Origin: Cohnella ginsengisoli
GTDB lineage: Bacteria; Bacillota; Bacilli; Paenibacillales; Paenibacillaceae
Assembly: GCF_029525555.1 (NCBI RefSeq)
Contig: NZ_JAPDHZ010000006.1
Location: 248,001 to 312,000 of the forward strand
Direction: 5' to 3'
DNA: 64,000 bases
The notes under the pieces are model-generated. The model worked only from the letters and a program-made list of their open reading frames with translations, was not told the origin of the DNA and ran no database searches. Shown here piece by piece: positions 29,836 to 40,044 of the stretch. Numbering within the stretch: position 1 is the first letter of the stretch; the number at the start of each line of letters is the position of its first letter. The translations under genes and the position numbers were made by a program.

Positions 29836-31377
29836 ATGCTGCAGGCGAATTCGATTCAACCGTATGTGGGATACATCGTCATGGTTGGGCTTGGACTCTT
29901 TATGCTTGTCATCGCCTTGGCGGTCAGATCGTCACTTGTTCGCAATACGCATGACTACATTATCGCGGACCGCCGGATCGGACTTGGCTTCGGCGTAGGG
30001 TCCGTAATCGCGGTGTGGACTTGGGCGATGGCCGTGATGATGTCCTCGGGTCAAGCCTACACCTGGGGCCTTTCCGGCTTGTTCTGGTTCACCGTGCCCA
30101 ACGGCATCGCCGTCATGGCCATGGTTCCTTTTGCGTTGAAGCTTCGGAAGGTCATTCCTAACGGCTACACCATCACGGATTTCATCCGCTCCCGTTTTCA
30201 GAATCGGCCGGCGCTCGTCATTGCGGTCATCGGCATGATCTTCGGCATCTTTTTGGAGATCATCATCAATTTAAAAGGCGCGGTCCTGCTGATGGAGACG
30301 ATCTTCGGCATCAAGGAGATCGTTATTCTTGCAGTCGTCATTCTGATCGTAACCGTATACTCCTATTTCGGCGGGATCTGGACCTCCGCGATTACGGCGA
30401 CGGTCAATACGCTGCTCATCACGGTGCCGGCCGCCGTCGTCACGCTGTTCGTCCTGTACAAGGTAGGAGGACCGGACGTCCTCTTCGAATCGTTGAACAA
30501 GCAGGACCCGCAGCTGTTATCGATTTTCAGGCCAGAGGCCGCCGCAAGCTTCGGCATCACGCTGGCGCTAGGCCTTCTGGCTTCTACCGTGGCGGATCAG
30601 ACCTTCTGGCAAAAGGTATGGGCGATCAAGCCCCAGCATGTCAAGCGGACGTTCATCTGGGGCGGGGCTTGGTTCTACCCGATCCCGATCGCGCTGGGCT
30701 TGATCGGATTGGCCGCGCTCGGCACCGGATTAAAATTAGACGACATCGGCGGAGACGTGACCGCCGTCGGACCGTATCTAGTATCCCATCTGGGGCTCCC
30801 GCTCATCATCGTCGTTCTGTATGCCCTTCTTGTTCTGAACGCCTGCTATTCCACGATCGACGGCGCCTTCTCCGCCTTAACCTCTCTGGTAGCCGTCGAT
30901 ATCGTGAAGCCGCTTTGGCCCAAGCTGTCCGAGCGGCGCTTATTCGCCGCGACCAAGCTGAGCATCGTCGTCTGCGCGCTCGTCGCCGCAGCTATCGTCA
31001 TGTCCGGCGTCAACTTCGTGAGCTTGGTTCTGACGACGTATGCCATCAAGACATCGCTGCTCATTCCGCTTATTCTGGCTATTTTCTGGCCGCGCCTGAC
31101 GAGCCGGGGCTTCCTCTGGGGGATCGTCCTCAGCATCGCGATCGGACTGCCGGTACGCATCGCGTACGATGAGCTGGTAGGCACGCTGGTCATCTTTGGC
31201 ATCAGCGCCGTCGTCCCCGTGATCTGGAGCCTGCTGTCCAAGGAAGCGCCTTTCGATTACGCCGTCCTAAAGCATACCAAACAACTGGACGATGCCGAAT
31301 TCTTCGCGGGATCCGCCAAGGGCGGCCCGGTCGAGCCGTCCGTCGGGTCGATCCCGCAGCTTGGAAGGGAGGTATAG
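29836..31377 (+). CDS. sodium:solute symporter (SSS) family transporter
   Basis: About 513 residues, intact, with 13 predicted TM helices. The ATG at 29836 lies 7 bases after AGGGGAAG. SSS features: HDYIIADRRIGLGFGVGSVIAVWTW, YTITDFIRSRF and ASTVADQTFWQKVWAI. Members import urea, amino acids, purines or organic acids with Na+. It forms an operon with a small membrane protein and an NtaA-type monooxygenase, suggesting that the transporter imports the monooxygenase substrate (inference). Confidence 0.88.
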   Translation: MLQANSIQPYVGYIVMVGLGLFMLVIALAVRSSLVRNTHDYIIADRRIGLGFGVGSVIAVWTWAMAVMMSSGQAYTWGLSGLFWFTVPNGIAVMAMVPFALKLRKVIPNGYTITDFIRSRFQNRPALVIAVIGMIFGIFLEIIINLKGAVLLMETIFGIKEIVILAVVILIVTVYSYFGGIWTSAITATVNTLLITVPAAVVTLFVLYKVGGPDVLFESLNKQDPQLLSIFRPEAAASFGITLALGLLASTVADQTFWQKVWAIKPQHVKRTFIWGGAWFYPIPIALGLIGLAALGTGLKLDDIGGDVTAVGPYLVSHLGLPLIIVVLYALLVLNACYSTIDGAFSALTSLVAVDIVKPLWPKLSERRLFAATKLSIVVCALVAAAIVMSGVNFVSLVLTTYAIKTSLLIPLILAIFWPRLTSRGFLWGIVLSIAIGLPVRIAYDELVGTLVIFGISAVVPVIWSLLSKEAPFDYAVLKHTKQLDDAEFFAGSAKGGPVEPSVGSIPQLGREV

Positions 31378-31381
31378 TCGC

Positions 31382-31696
31382 ATGGTTTATGTCACGATCT
31401 CCATTGTCGTCGGCGCACTGATCAGCCTGGCTTATTTGGTCAACGTCTGGATTTCCTTCCGCCAAGTCAGTCGCGACAGACAATCGGAGCAGCGGGGGCG
31501 CGCTTCCGAGGCGGCAGTTGCGGAGGACGAAGCATGGTTCAGCTGGAAAGCGTTTGTCAGCATCGTCGCCTCCAGCGCGATATTGTACAGCATCGGCAAG
31601 TGGGCCTTCCTATGGAACTACGTACCGTTTATCGCCATCGGATCCGCGGTAGCTGTGATCGCCGCCTTTACATTCGAGCGGCGCAAACGCATCTAA
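31382..31696 (+). CDS. small membrane protein of the symporter operon
   Basis: 104 residues, two to three TM helices: VTISIVVGALISLAYLVNVW, then after a hydrophilic stretch rich in Arg/Glu, FVSIVASSAILYSIGKWAFL and VPFIAIGSAVAVIAAF. It begins 4 bases after the symporter stop with GGGAGG upstream. Several SSS transporters are co-encoded with a small membrane partner; that role is inferred. Confidence 0.8.
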   Translation: MVYVTISIVVGALISLAYLVNVWISFRQVSRDRQSEQRGRASEAAVAEDEAWFSWKAFVSIVASSAILYSIGKWAFLWNYVPFIAIGSAVAVIAAFTFERRKRI

Positions 31697-31736
31697 ATCA
31701 TAAATCTGATCAGACAAACTGAAGGAGTTGCGACAC

Positions 31737-33062
31737 ATGCTTCCGGACAAAAAGAAACAAGCGCATTTATTGGGCTTCATTCAGCACGGCGTGAACAGCC
31801 ACGCCATCGGGATGTGGCGGCACGCCAAGGATAAAGTGAATTGGGACTGGACGAAGCCCGCGTATTGGCAGCATATGGCCAGAACGATGGAGCGGGGACT
31901 GTTCGACGCGATGTTCATTGCCGACGAGCTCGCGCCGTACAACACGTATCAAGACAGCTCGGATGCCTGCGTCAAATACGGCGTGCAATGCCCGACGCAC
32001 GAGCCGTCGACGATCGTCCCCCTCATTACGACCGCTACCGAGCGGCTCGGCGTCGGCGTGACGCTGTCTACGGCGTTCGAACATCCCTATTCGATGGCCA
32101 GAAGGCTATCCAGCCTGGATCACTTGTCATCGGGCCGGATCGCTTGGAACATCGTCAGTTCCTACTCGAAAAGCGAATGGGATGCCTACGGCCAGGATAT
32201 GACCCTGCGGTCCGATCGTTATGAACGGATGGAAGAGTATGTCGACCTATGCTGCCAGCTATGGGATTCGTGGGAGCCGGACGCCGTGATCGCCGACAAA
32301 GCGACCGGCATCTACGCGGATCCCGATAAAGTGAGGGTCGTGGACTTTAAGGGGAAATACTTTCAAAGCTACGGCCGGCATTTTTGCGCCCCTTCCCCAC
32401 AGGGCAGGCCCGTGTTCTGGCAGGCGGGCTCATCCGGCCGAGGACGGGACTTTGCCGCGCAATACGCCGAAGCGATTTTCGCGGTGCATCCGAACGCGGA
32501 GCGTATGCGGCAATACACGGACGATATCAATCAGCGTCTGACCAAGTTCGGCCGTCCGGAAAATTCGGTGGTGCGCATCTTCGGCCTTCAGACCGTCGTG
32601 GGGCTGAGCAGGTCCGAAGCGGAGGAGAAATATGCCCGTATTAAGGAGGGCATTCTTCCGGAAGCGGCCCTCGCCTGGATCTCGGGTCACTTCGGGCTGG
32701 ACTTCTCCAAGTTCAGTCCCGACGAGTACGTGCAAAATATTGAAGTTCCCGGCATTCAAGGGTTGTTCGAGTCCGTGATTTATTCCAAAGGCGGCGCGCC
32801 GGTAACGATTCGGGAGGCTGCGCTTTATTACGCGCAGGGTATGGGCATGCCTATCATCGTAGGCACGCCTTCGGATATTGCCGATCAAATGGAGCGCTTC
32901 ATGGACGAGGGAGGGGCGGACGGATTTATGCTCATCGCCACGAACACGCCGGGCTGCTTCGAAGACTTCGTCGATCTCGTCGTCCCCGAATTGCAAAGAC
33001 GCGGCCGCTATCGCCGTTCTTATCCGGGCACGACGCTTAGGGAAAATCTTTTGAACGACTGA
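31737..33062 (+). CDS. LLM-class flavin monooxygenase, NtaA/SnaA/DszA type
   Basis: 441 residues, intact; GAAGGAG 9 bases before the ATG. It is a two-component, reduced-flavin-dependent monooxygenase with a TIM barrel: AHLLGFIQHGVNSHAIGMWRH, MERGLFDAMFIADELAPY, TAFEHPYSMARRLSSLDHLS and GRIAWNIVSSYS are family signatures. Relatives oxidise nitrilotriacetate, EDTA, dibenzothiophene sulfone or alkane sulfur/nitrogen compounds. The reductase that supplies FMNH2 is not next to it. The substrate is probably brought in by the co-encoded symporter. Confidence 0.9.
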   Translation: MLPDKKKQAHLLGFIQHGVNSHAIGMWRHAKDKVNWDWTKPAYWQHMARTMERGLFDAMFIADELAPYNTYQDSSDACVKYGVQCPTHEPSTIVPLITTATERLGVGVTLSTAFEHPYSMARRLSSLDHLSSGRIAWNIVSSYSKSEWDAYGQDMTLRSDRYERMEEYVDLCCQLWDSWEPDAVIADKATGIYADPDKVRVVDFKGKYFQSYGRHFCAPSPQGRPVFWQAGSSGRGRDFAAQYAEAIFAVHPNAERMRQYTDDINQRLTKFGRPENSVVRIFGLQTVVGLSRSEAEEKYARIKEGILPEAALAWISGHFGLDFSKFSPDEYVQNIEVPGIQGLFESVIYSKGGAPVTIREAALYYAQGMGMPIIVGTPSDIADQMERFMDEGGADGFMLIATNTPGCFEDFVDLVVPELQRRGRYRRSYPGTTLRENLLND

Positions 33063-33110
33063 CAGCAGCAGAGGGCGCCGGCTCATCCGGCGCCCTCTGC
33101 TGCTGTTCTA
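33063..33110. terminator. very strong bidirectional terminator hairpin
   Basis: A perfect 19-base stem (CAGCAGCAGAGGGCGCCGG and its complement) with a five-base loop, between convergent monooxygenase and aldo-keto reductase genes. The T tract is weak, but the stem is exceptionally stable. Confidence 0.8.
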
Positions 33111-34097
33111 TGCCAATATCCGATCGATCCGGTCCAGCTCCTCCTGCGTGAACGACGGCTGGGCGAGCGCGCCGACGGCGTCCTCGATCTGGCCGACTTT
33201 GCTCGCGCCGATGAGCGCGGACGTGACGCGGCCGCCGCGCAGCACCCAGGCCAGCGCCATCTGCGACAGCTTCTGCCCGCGGCTCTCCGCCAGCTCGTTG
33301 AGCTGCCGGACCTTCGCGATGAGCGCCTCGTCGATGCCCTCGGAGCGCAGGAACACGCTCGGTCCCGCCGCGCGCGAGTCGGGAGCGATGCCGTTCAGGT
33401 AACGGTCGGTGAGGATGCCCTGGTTCAGCGGCGAAAAGACGATCGAGCCGATGCCCTCCTCGTCGAGCACGTCCTGCAGACCGTCCTCGATCCACCGAGA
33501 CATCATGGAATAGTTCGGCTGATGAATAAGGCAAGGCGTCCCGAGCCGCTTTAAGATCCGCGACGCTTCGCGCGTCTGCTCCGGGCGATAATTGGAGAAG
33601 CCCACGTACAGCGCCTTGCCCTGGCGAACGATGAGATCGAGCGCCGCCATCGTCTCTTCCAGCGGGGTGTCCGGATCGGGCCGGTGATGGTAGTAAATGT
33701 CGACGTAGTCGAGGCCCATCCGCTTCAAGCTTTGATCCAGGCTGGCGACGAGGCTTTTCTTGGAGCCCCATTCGCCGTAAGGGCCGGGCCACATATAATA
33801 GCCGGCCTTCGTGGAGATGATCAGCTCGTCCCGGTAAGGACGCAGGTCGTCCTTCAGCATGCGGCCGAACGACTCCTCAGCCGATCCGGGAGGCGGGCCG
33901 TAATTGTTCGCCAGGTCGAAGTGCGTGATGCCGAGGTCGAACGCGCGTCTGACGAGCGCCCTGCCATTTTCGTACGTGTTAATGCCGCCGAAGTTATGCC
34001 ACAGGCCGAGCGAGATGGCCGGGAGCTTCAATCCGCTCCTGCCGCTGCGATTGTATGTCATCGCGTCGTATCGGTCTTGTCTTGCCGAGTAGGTCAA
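33108..34097 (-). CDS. aldo/keto reductase, YghZ-like
   Basis: NADPH-dependent reductase of the (beta/alpha)8 fold, 329 residues. Signatures: LPAISLGLWHNFGG, ITHFDLANNYGPPPGSAEE with catalytic Asp and Tyr, IISTKAGYYMWPGPYGEWGSKK with Lys, and DIYYHHRPDPDTP. YghZ reduces L-glyceraldehyde-3-phosphate and methylglyoxal (family knowledge). The TTG at 34097 is 8 bases from AAGGAG and aligns with the usual family start; the GTG at 34106 directly abuts that site. Confidence 0.9.
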   Translation of the reverse strand: MTYSARQDRYDAMTYNRSGRSGLKLPAISLGLWHNFGGINTYENGRALVRRAFDLGITHFDLANNYGPPPGSAEESFGRMLKDDLRPYRDELIISTKAGYYMWPGPYGEWGSKKSLVASLDQSLKRMGLDYVDIYYHHRPDPDTPLEETMAALDLIVRQGKALYVGFSNYRPEQTREASRILKRLGTPCLIHQPNYSMMSRWIEDGLQDVLDEEGIGSIVFSPLNQGILTDRYLNGIAPDSRAAGPSVFLRSEGIDEALIAKVRQLNELAESRGQKLSQMALAWVLRGGRVTSALIGASKVGQIEDAVGALAQPSFTQEELDRIDRILA

Positions 34098-34202
34098 TTT
34101 AAGCACTCCTTCTCATGAGATTAGGCTCATTATAGTTCGACGACAGGGATGAGCCTATATCCGCATGGAAGGAAAATATGGCATAATGTCTGTTCTTCTA
34201 GG

Positions 34203-35034
34203 CTAGCAATATTGTTTGGGCGGTACGCCCTTCAGCTTTTTGAACATTTTCGAAAATAGGAGCGCATCCCGGTATCCGACCGAACGCGCTACTTCCCCGA
34301 CCGTGTACTGCCCTTTTCTGAGCAGCTCTCCGGCCCGATCCATCCGATAGTGAAGCAAATATTGCTGCGGGGGGCAGCCCGGTGGCCTCTTTAAAGATGA
34401 CCGACAAATACTTGCGGTCCAGCCCGAGCGTCGACGCCAGCTGCTCGACCGTGATCGGTTCGCTGAAGTGGCAGTGAAGAAAGTCCAGGCTCCGGTGAAC
34501 GTAAGCGTCCTGCTTGCGTGCAGGCAGACCGTCGCCGGCACTTCCGCCGGCGGATGCCGGCATCTGCTCGACCAATGCCGTGAGCACCTCGATCAGCAGC
34601 GAAGTCAGCCGCAGATCGCGGTTGACCGACCGGCCTTCCGCTTCCCGCAGCAGCTCGTACAAATTCGGCATCAATCGCATATCCATCGGAAATACGGGCG
34701 CTTCCGGCGTCAGCCGCGTTCGTGCCAGCACGTCCGCCACCCGATCGCCGCGAAATCCGATCCACGAGTAGGTCCATGGTTCCGTCGTATCCGCCTGGTA
34801 AAAGATGACCTTGTCCGGATAGGCGAGGAAGGCTTGTCCCGCGGACAGCCTGTACGTACGGCCGCCGGCCTGCACGATGCCCGTTCCCCGATGCACGAAG
34901 TGGATCTTGTAATGATCGCGCACGCCGGGGCCGAAGGCATGGCCGGGGAAGCAATCCTCTTTGCCGAAGTGGGAGACGTAAAAATCCGGATTGTCCCGGA
35001 ACGGACGGTCGGGGTTGTCGTGAAGTGCTTTCAT
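34203..35034 (-). CDS. AraC-family transcriptional regulator (frameshifted)
   Basis: About 276 residues. N-terminal cupin sensor (HYKIHFVHRGTGIVQAGGRTY, SAGQAFLAYPDKVIFYQADT, PWTYSWIGF) and a C-terminal double helix-turn-helix (ITVEQLASTLGLDRKYLSVIF, TVGEVARSVGYRDALLFSKMF, GVPPKQY). A six-C run (complement of 34369-34374) breaks the frame; five C gives TGLPPQQYLLHYRMDRAGE. The PWTYSWIGF motif is common in AraC regulators of alpha-galactosidase-type sugar genes. Its target is unclear; an aldo-keto reductase gene lies downstream on the same strand. Confidence 0.87.
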
Positions 35035-35053
35035 CGGCGGACGCTTCCCTTTT

Positions 35054-35779
35054 TCAATACGGATTGGTATTCAGCATGCTCGCCGTCTTGATGTACATGC
35101 GCTGAGGCAGCTTCAGCTGGGCGACGATGAATTCGGCGATGTCCTCCGGATGCATATACTGCTCGTCCTTGCCTTCCGGGATCAACGACGAGCTCTTGGC
35201 CAGATCGGTCGCGATCGTGCTCGGCGTCAGGGCGGTGACCCGGATATTGTTGCGGCGGACTTCCTGCGCCAGCGACTCCGTCAGGCCGATGACGCCGAAC
35301 TTCGAAGCGCTGTAAGCGCTGGAGCCGGGCGCGCCGTTCAGGCCGTTCGTCGAAGAGATGTTGATGATGTCTCCGCCGTTTTTGGCGATGAGCTGCGGGA
35401 GGACGGTGCGCGTCACGTAGTAGGTGCCCAGCAGGTTCACGTCGATGATTTTTTTCCAATGCTCGGGATCCATCTCGACCAATTTCTCGAACGTGCCGAT
35501 CCCGGCGTTGTTAATCAGAATATCGGCGGCACCGATCTCCCGGACAATCTTTTCGACGGCCTGTTCGACCTGCGCCAGGGAAGACACGTCCGCTGCCGCG
35601 TAAGCGACCTTAACGCCTAGCGCTTGAATGTCGCGCGCCGCTTCGAGCAGGTCACTCTCCGTTCGGGCGATGAGTCCGACATGAACGCCCTCTCTGGCCA
35701 GTTCGAGCGCGACGGCTTTGCCGATCCCTTTCCCGGCACCGGTCACGATTGCTGCTTTTCCTTTAATGGTTTGCGCCAC
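35054..35779 (-). CDS. 3-ketoacyl-ACP reductase-like short-chain dehydrogenase
   Basis: FabG-like NADPH oxidoreductase, 241 residues. GTG at 35779 is 8 bases from AAGGAG and gives AQTIKGKAAIVTGAGKGIGKAV, the family start with TGxxxGIG nucleotide motif. NNAGIG, the catalytic Ser of INISSTNG and YSASK are present. It sits 19 bases from the AraC gene on the same strand. Such stand-alone FabG paralogues have varied substrates. Confidence 0.9.
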   Translation of the reverse strand: MAQTIKGKAAIVTGAGKGIGKAVALELAREGVHVGLIARTESDLLEAARDIQALGVKVAYAAADVSSLAQVEQAVEKIVREIGAADILINNAGIGTFEKLVEMDPEHWKKIIDVNLLGTYYVTRTVLPQLIAKNGGDIINISSTNGLNGAPGSSAYSASKFGVIGLTESLAQEVRRNNIRVTALTPSTIATDLAKSSSLIPEGKDEQYMHPEDIAEFIVAQLKLPQRMYIKTASMLNTNPY

Positions 35780-35955
35780 GTTAGACACTCCTTCATTTTG
35801 CGATTGGAAAACCTGATACCGCAATTATATCGAATTACTTCGATCATCCCAAATGAATGCACGAACCCGCTTGCCGGAAGGTCGCGGGCTGCATAAAATT
35901 GGCACCGCGTTGGAAAACCTTACAACATCCGACTCACTGCACGGAGGGGGTACGT

Positions 35956-37426
35956 ATGGCTGCCGAACGTTTGTCCAAATCGCTGTCCGCCAATCTGGAT
36001 CGGCTGCGGCGCGTCTACAAGCAGTGCGACGACCTGGAAATGAAGGACTGGCGTTACGGGCCGGACCTGAAGCACAGGGCGGCCTCCGTTCACTTCAAGA
36101 CATTAGCCGACAGCGGCACGAACTATATGAAAAGCGCCCTGCAGGATCTGTCCAATCATGTGATCGGCCCCGGGCTCGACGTCACGCCGGCGCTCATCCG
36201 CGCGTTTTTCGGCGCGCGCGGCGTGTCCGCGGAGAGCGCGAGCCTGGAGAGCGAGTGGGCGGCCGCGGACCGGTTCATGCTGCAAGGCTATTCGATCTTG
36301 CTCATCGACGGCTGGGACCAGGCGCTCTGCTTCGAGTCGAAGCGGCTCGAGACGCGTCCGGTCGCGGAGCCGGAGACCGAACCGGTCGTTCAGGGGCCGC
36401 GCGAGGGCACGGTCGAAAATCTTCAGAAAAACGTCGGCATGATCCGCATGCGGCTGCAGACGCCGGCATTGAAGTTTCAGTTTTTCAGAGCCGGCGGGCA
36501 TTCCAATACGATGATCGGCTACGGGTATCTGGACGGCGTCGTCGATCCCGCCCTGCTGGCCGAATTCGAGCGGCGGCTGCAGCGCTGCAAGGGAAAGGGC
36601 GACATCATCGACACCTCCTTCATCGAAGAGTTGATCGAGGACAGCCCTTTGTCTCCGTTTCCCCAGTTCCGCTATACGGAGCGGACCGACGTGGCCGCGG
36701 CTTCGATGCTGGGCGGCAAGATCGTCCTGCTGGTCGAGGGCTCCGGCTCGATCATGATCTGTCCGGGCCTGTTCTTCGATCTGCTGCAGTCGAGCGAAGA
36801 CTATTATCAAAGGATACTCGTATCGAATTTTATCCGCTGGCTTCGCTTCATCGCCCTCTTAATCGCCGTCTCGCTGCCCAGTCTGTATATCGCGACCTCG
36901 ACGTTCCATACCGAGCTGATCCCGACCGTCCTGCTGCTCGCGATCGTCGACTCGCGCGAGGGCATTCCCTTCGGCGCATTCGTCGAAGCCGTCATCATGG
37001 TTTTTTTCTTCGAGCTGCTGAAGGAGGCGGGCATCCGCCTGCCGCGGAACGTAGGTTCGGCGGTGAGCATCGTCGGCGCGCTGGTCATCGGGGGAAGCGG
37101 CGATCAACGCAGGGATCGCGTCGCCGATCATGATCGTCGTCGTCGCGCTGACGGGCATCGCGTCCTTTGCGCTGCCGCAGTACAACTTGTCCATCGCCCT
37201 GCGGCTGATCCAATTTCCGCTGATGGCGCTCGCGTCGATGCTCGGTGGCTTCGGCATTTTGCTCGGCTACCTGTTCATCTGGCTCCATCTGGTCACCCTT
37301 ACCTCGCTCGGGGTGCCATATCTGACGCCAATCGCGCCTTGGAAGGCGGATCAGTTCCGCGATACGTTGATTCGCACCAAGCTCCCCGCGCTGATCCGGC
37401 GGCCGAGGCCGCCCCGTTCTACCTAA
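35956..37426 (+). CDS. spore germination receptor subunit A (GerA family), frameshifted
   Basis: Subunit A of a nutrient germinant receptor in the inner spore membrane. About 490 residues: a hydrophilic N-terminal domain (MAAERLSKSLSANLDRLRRVY to about residue 280, with FIEELIEDSPLSPFPQFRYTERTD and GKIVLLVEGS), then five or six TM helices (FIRWLRFIALLIAVSLPSLY, EGIPFGAFVEAVIMVFFFELLKEAGIRLP). A five-G run at 37090-37094 breaks the frame; four G gives VIGEAAINAGIASPIMIVVV, a hallmark of GerA proteins. GGAGG is 8 bases before the ATG. First gene of an A-C-(2TM)-B operon. Confidence 0.93.
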
Positions 37427-37448
37427 TCCACCGCTGCGGAGGTGCCGC

Positions 37449-38643
37449 ATGATACGCCGATACGCGACCATTGGAAGGCTCGTCCTCCTGACGACGCTGC
37501 TCGGTCCGCTGCTGGCCGGCTGCGGGGACCGGGCGGAGATCCCGCAGCGGGGCTTCGTGATGGGGCTTGCGCTGGACGAGGCCCCGGAAGGAGGGATCGG
37601 GCTGACCGTGCAGATTTTCAAGCCCTCGCAGAACATCGTCGGGCGCGGCAAGCCGGAAAAAGCCTACATCAATATCAAGACCGACGACGAGTCGGTGATC
37701 GAAGCCGTCAGGGATATTACGATCCATCTCGGGCGAAAAGCCCAGTGGAGCCATATGCGGATCATCTTGGTAAGCGATGCGCTCGCGCGCAAGTATTCGC
37801 TCTTGCGCCTGCTCGACTTTCTGTACCGGGATCACGAGCCCAGACTGACCACCCACCTGCTCGTGACCAAGGGAGAAGCCTCGCATTATATGGACACGGC
37901 GCCGTACATCGAAAATTCGGTCAGCCAGCAATATTTTTTAAGCGAGAAATCCTCGGATTCGATGACGGGCAAGTCGGTATCCGCCAATCTGCTGCAGCTC
38001 GCGCTTGAGTCCCGCAGTCCGTCGGCGGTCGCGAAGCTGCCTTACTTGTATGAGCGGGATTCGCTGGGCGAATCGGCTCCCACGGTAGCCGGCGCGGCGA
38101 TCCTCGTCGACGGCCGGTTGAAAGAGGTCGTCCCGGCCAAGCTGCTCGAAGGCGTTCAACTGCTGGACAACGGCTACAAAAACGGGATCGTCGAAGTGCC
38201 GTGCTCTGCGGCTCCGGCCGCCGAGCGAGTCCAGCAGGAGGATTCGGTAGAGGTGCTGTCGACCAAGACCGCGATGCGGGTGCGCCCGGCGGGAGACCAT
38301 GTGCATCTGGTTTTTCGGGTAAAGGCCATCACCGCGCTCTCCGAGCTCGTCTGCGGACAGACGCTCAAGCCTAAGGGGGGAGCGGGCGCTGGAGCTGCGG
38401 ATTCAGAAGGCGATAGAGCAGATGATGAGCGACAGCATGGACTGGCTGCTGCAAAAGCAGCTTGACGTCGTCGGGGCGGGGAACCGGCTGTTCGAGCGGC
38501 ATACAGGGCTGTGGCGGCAGTGGAAGACGGACTGGCCGCGGCAGTTCGCGCGTTCGACCTACGAGGTCCACGCGGACGTCACCATCTTCACTTCGGGCAC
38601 GAATGTCGGCAAGCCGGTCGACGAGCGATCGGGTGATTCTTAA
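37449..38643 (+). CDS. Ger(x)C family germination lipoprotein (frameshifted)
   Basis: Subunit C of the germinant receptor, a lipoprotein on the outer face of the inner spore membrane. The lipobox is LLAGC (Cys25). GRGKPEKAYINIKTDDESVIEAVRDI and HMRIILVSDALARKYSL match the N-terminal GerC domain. A six-G run at 38375-38380 breaks the C-terminal domain; five G gives LKPKGERALELRIQKAIEQM. Corrected length is about 397 residues. It starts 22 bases after subunit A. Confidence 0.9.
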
Positions 38644-38889
38644 TGCGCGCCTTGCTGGTTTTCGCGCTGATCGCCTTTTTTGGTCCATGACTGGACCGCC
38701 GGACAGCTGCGCAGCGCTCGATGGCGGACCAAGGCCGCTTACGCGCTGCTGCTGCTGGCCAGCGGCTATCATTTCCTGATCGTTCTGGGGGCGATCTCCG
38801 CGCCATCCTATTACGACGTTTTCACGTGGATTTACGGCGGACTCGCGGAGCGGATCGTCGACTATCTGAGTCCGAAAGGAGGGGCCTAG
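38643..38889 (+). CDS. two-TM small protein of the ger operon (D-subunit-like), frameshifted
   Basis: About 81 residues after correction of a six-T run at 38676-38681 (five T gives ALIAFLVHDWTAGQLRSARW). Its ATG overlaps the subunit C stop (TAATG), so it is translationally coupled. Two TM helices: MRALLVFALIAFLVHDW and AAYALLLLASGYHFLIVLGAI, then YYDVFTWIYGGLAERIVDYL. Small two-TM D subunits are known next to germinant receptor genes in Bacillales and modulate germination; assigning it to that class rests on size, topology and position. Confidence 0.7.
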
Positions 38890-38891
38890 CC

Positions 38892-39993
38892 TTGAAAAAC
38901 GCGATTACGCCCAAGCAGGCGGCCATGCTGCTGTTCGTTTTTTTGACGGGCTCCTCCATCATTAACATTCCGGCGCCCCTCATCGCCATCAGCGACAACG
39001 AATCCTGGATCTGCCTGCTCGCGGCCGCCGGGCTCGGGTTGCTCCTCCTGATCCCGCTCGTCGGTCTCGCCCGCAGATTTCCCGATATGGATTACATCGA
39101 GTACGGGGCCAAGCTGGTGACGCGGCCGGTCGCCGTCGTGTTCGGCATTTTGCTCCTGATCCTTCATGTACACACGGTCGCCGGCATTATTATGGATATC
39201 TCGATGTTTCTCAAAAGCTCGATGATGCGCAATACGCCTTACGGCTACTTTACCGTCCTGACCTCGCTCGCCGTGGCGCTGACGGCCCGGGTCGGCATCG
39301 GCCGGTTTGCGGGGATGTTCGGCTTGCTGATGACGTCCGTCATGCTGTTCGTCGTCTTCAATATCTCGTTGGCCTCTCCGGGCTTTCACACGGCCTATAT
39401 GCTCCCGCAACTCGAAGATGGATGGAAGCCGATCTGGCACGGCATTTATTTTATTTACGGCTTCCCGTACGGGGAATTGGTCATGTTCTGCATGATATTG
39501 CCGCTCATCCGCGCCAGGACCCGGGACAAGGACACTACCGGGAGGAAATTGGCGCTGGCCGTCGCGCTGAACGCGGCTTCGCTGCTCGCGGTCACGACGG
39601 CAACGGTGCTCGTCTTCGGCCCGCTCTCGGGGGGAGCGGAAATACTCGATGTTCGAGGTGGCCCGGACGGTCAATATCACCGAAATTTTAGAACGCATGG
39701 AGGCGCTGATGGGCTACTCCATGATCGTCGCTTCCTTCATGAAGGCGACCATCGTGCTCTTCTCGGCGAATCTGACGCTGAACAGCCTGCTCAAGCTGCC
39801 CCGGGACAATCGCCAGCTCTTGTTCCCGCTAGCTTATTTAACGGCGCTCATCTCGCTCGCCGTCGGCCTCCGAGGCGAAGCGAAATGGAATTTTATCGTG
39901 TCGAGCATCCACCCCCTATGGGTCGTCAGCTGCGGCACGATGCCGCTGCTCGTCTTGTACGCGGTATCGTTGATCCGAAAGCGGGCGGCTTAA
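38892..39993 (+). CDS. GerAB-family spore germination subunit B (frameshifted)
   Basis: Membrane subunit B of the receptor, an APC-superfamily transporter-like protein that binds the germinant in studied systems. About 366 residues, 10 TM helices. Features: NAITPKQAAMLLFVFLTGSSI, INIPAPLIAI, YIEYGAKL and FMKATIVLFSANLTLNSLL. A six-G run at 39629-39634 breaks the frame; five G gives GPLSGERKYSMFEVARTVNITEI. The TTG start is 7 bases from AAAGGAGGGG. Last gene of the operon. Confidence 0.9.
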
Positions 39994-40044
39994 CGTCGCG
40001 TGGCGGCGAAGGAATTGAGCCGCTTTTGTCGAACCCGTATCCCT

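Noticed and set aside
36103..36810. Long minus-strand reading frame opposite gerA
   Set aside because: It is a shadow of a high-GC gene; composition and lack of ribosome site argue against coding. The same holds for many long antisense frames, such as 655-1788, 20559-22532, 24356-25780 and 56558-57943.
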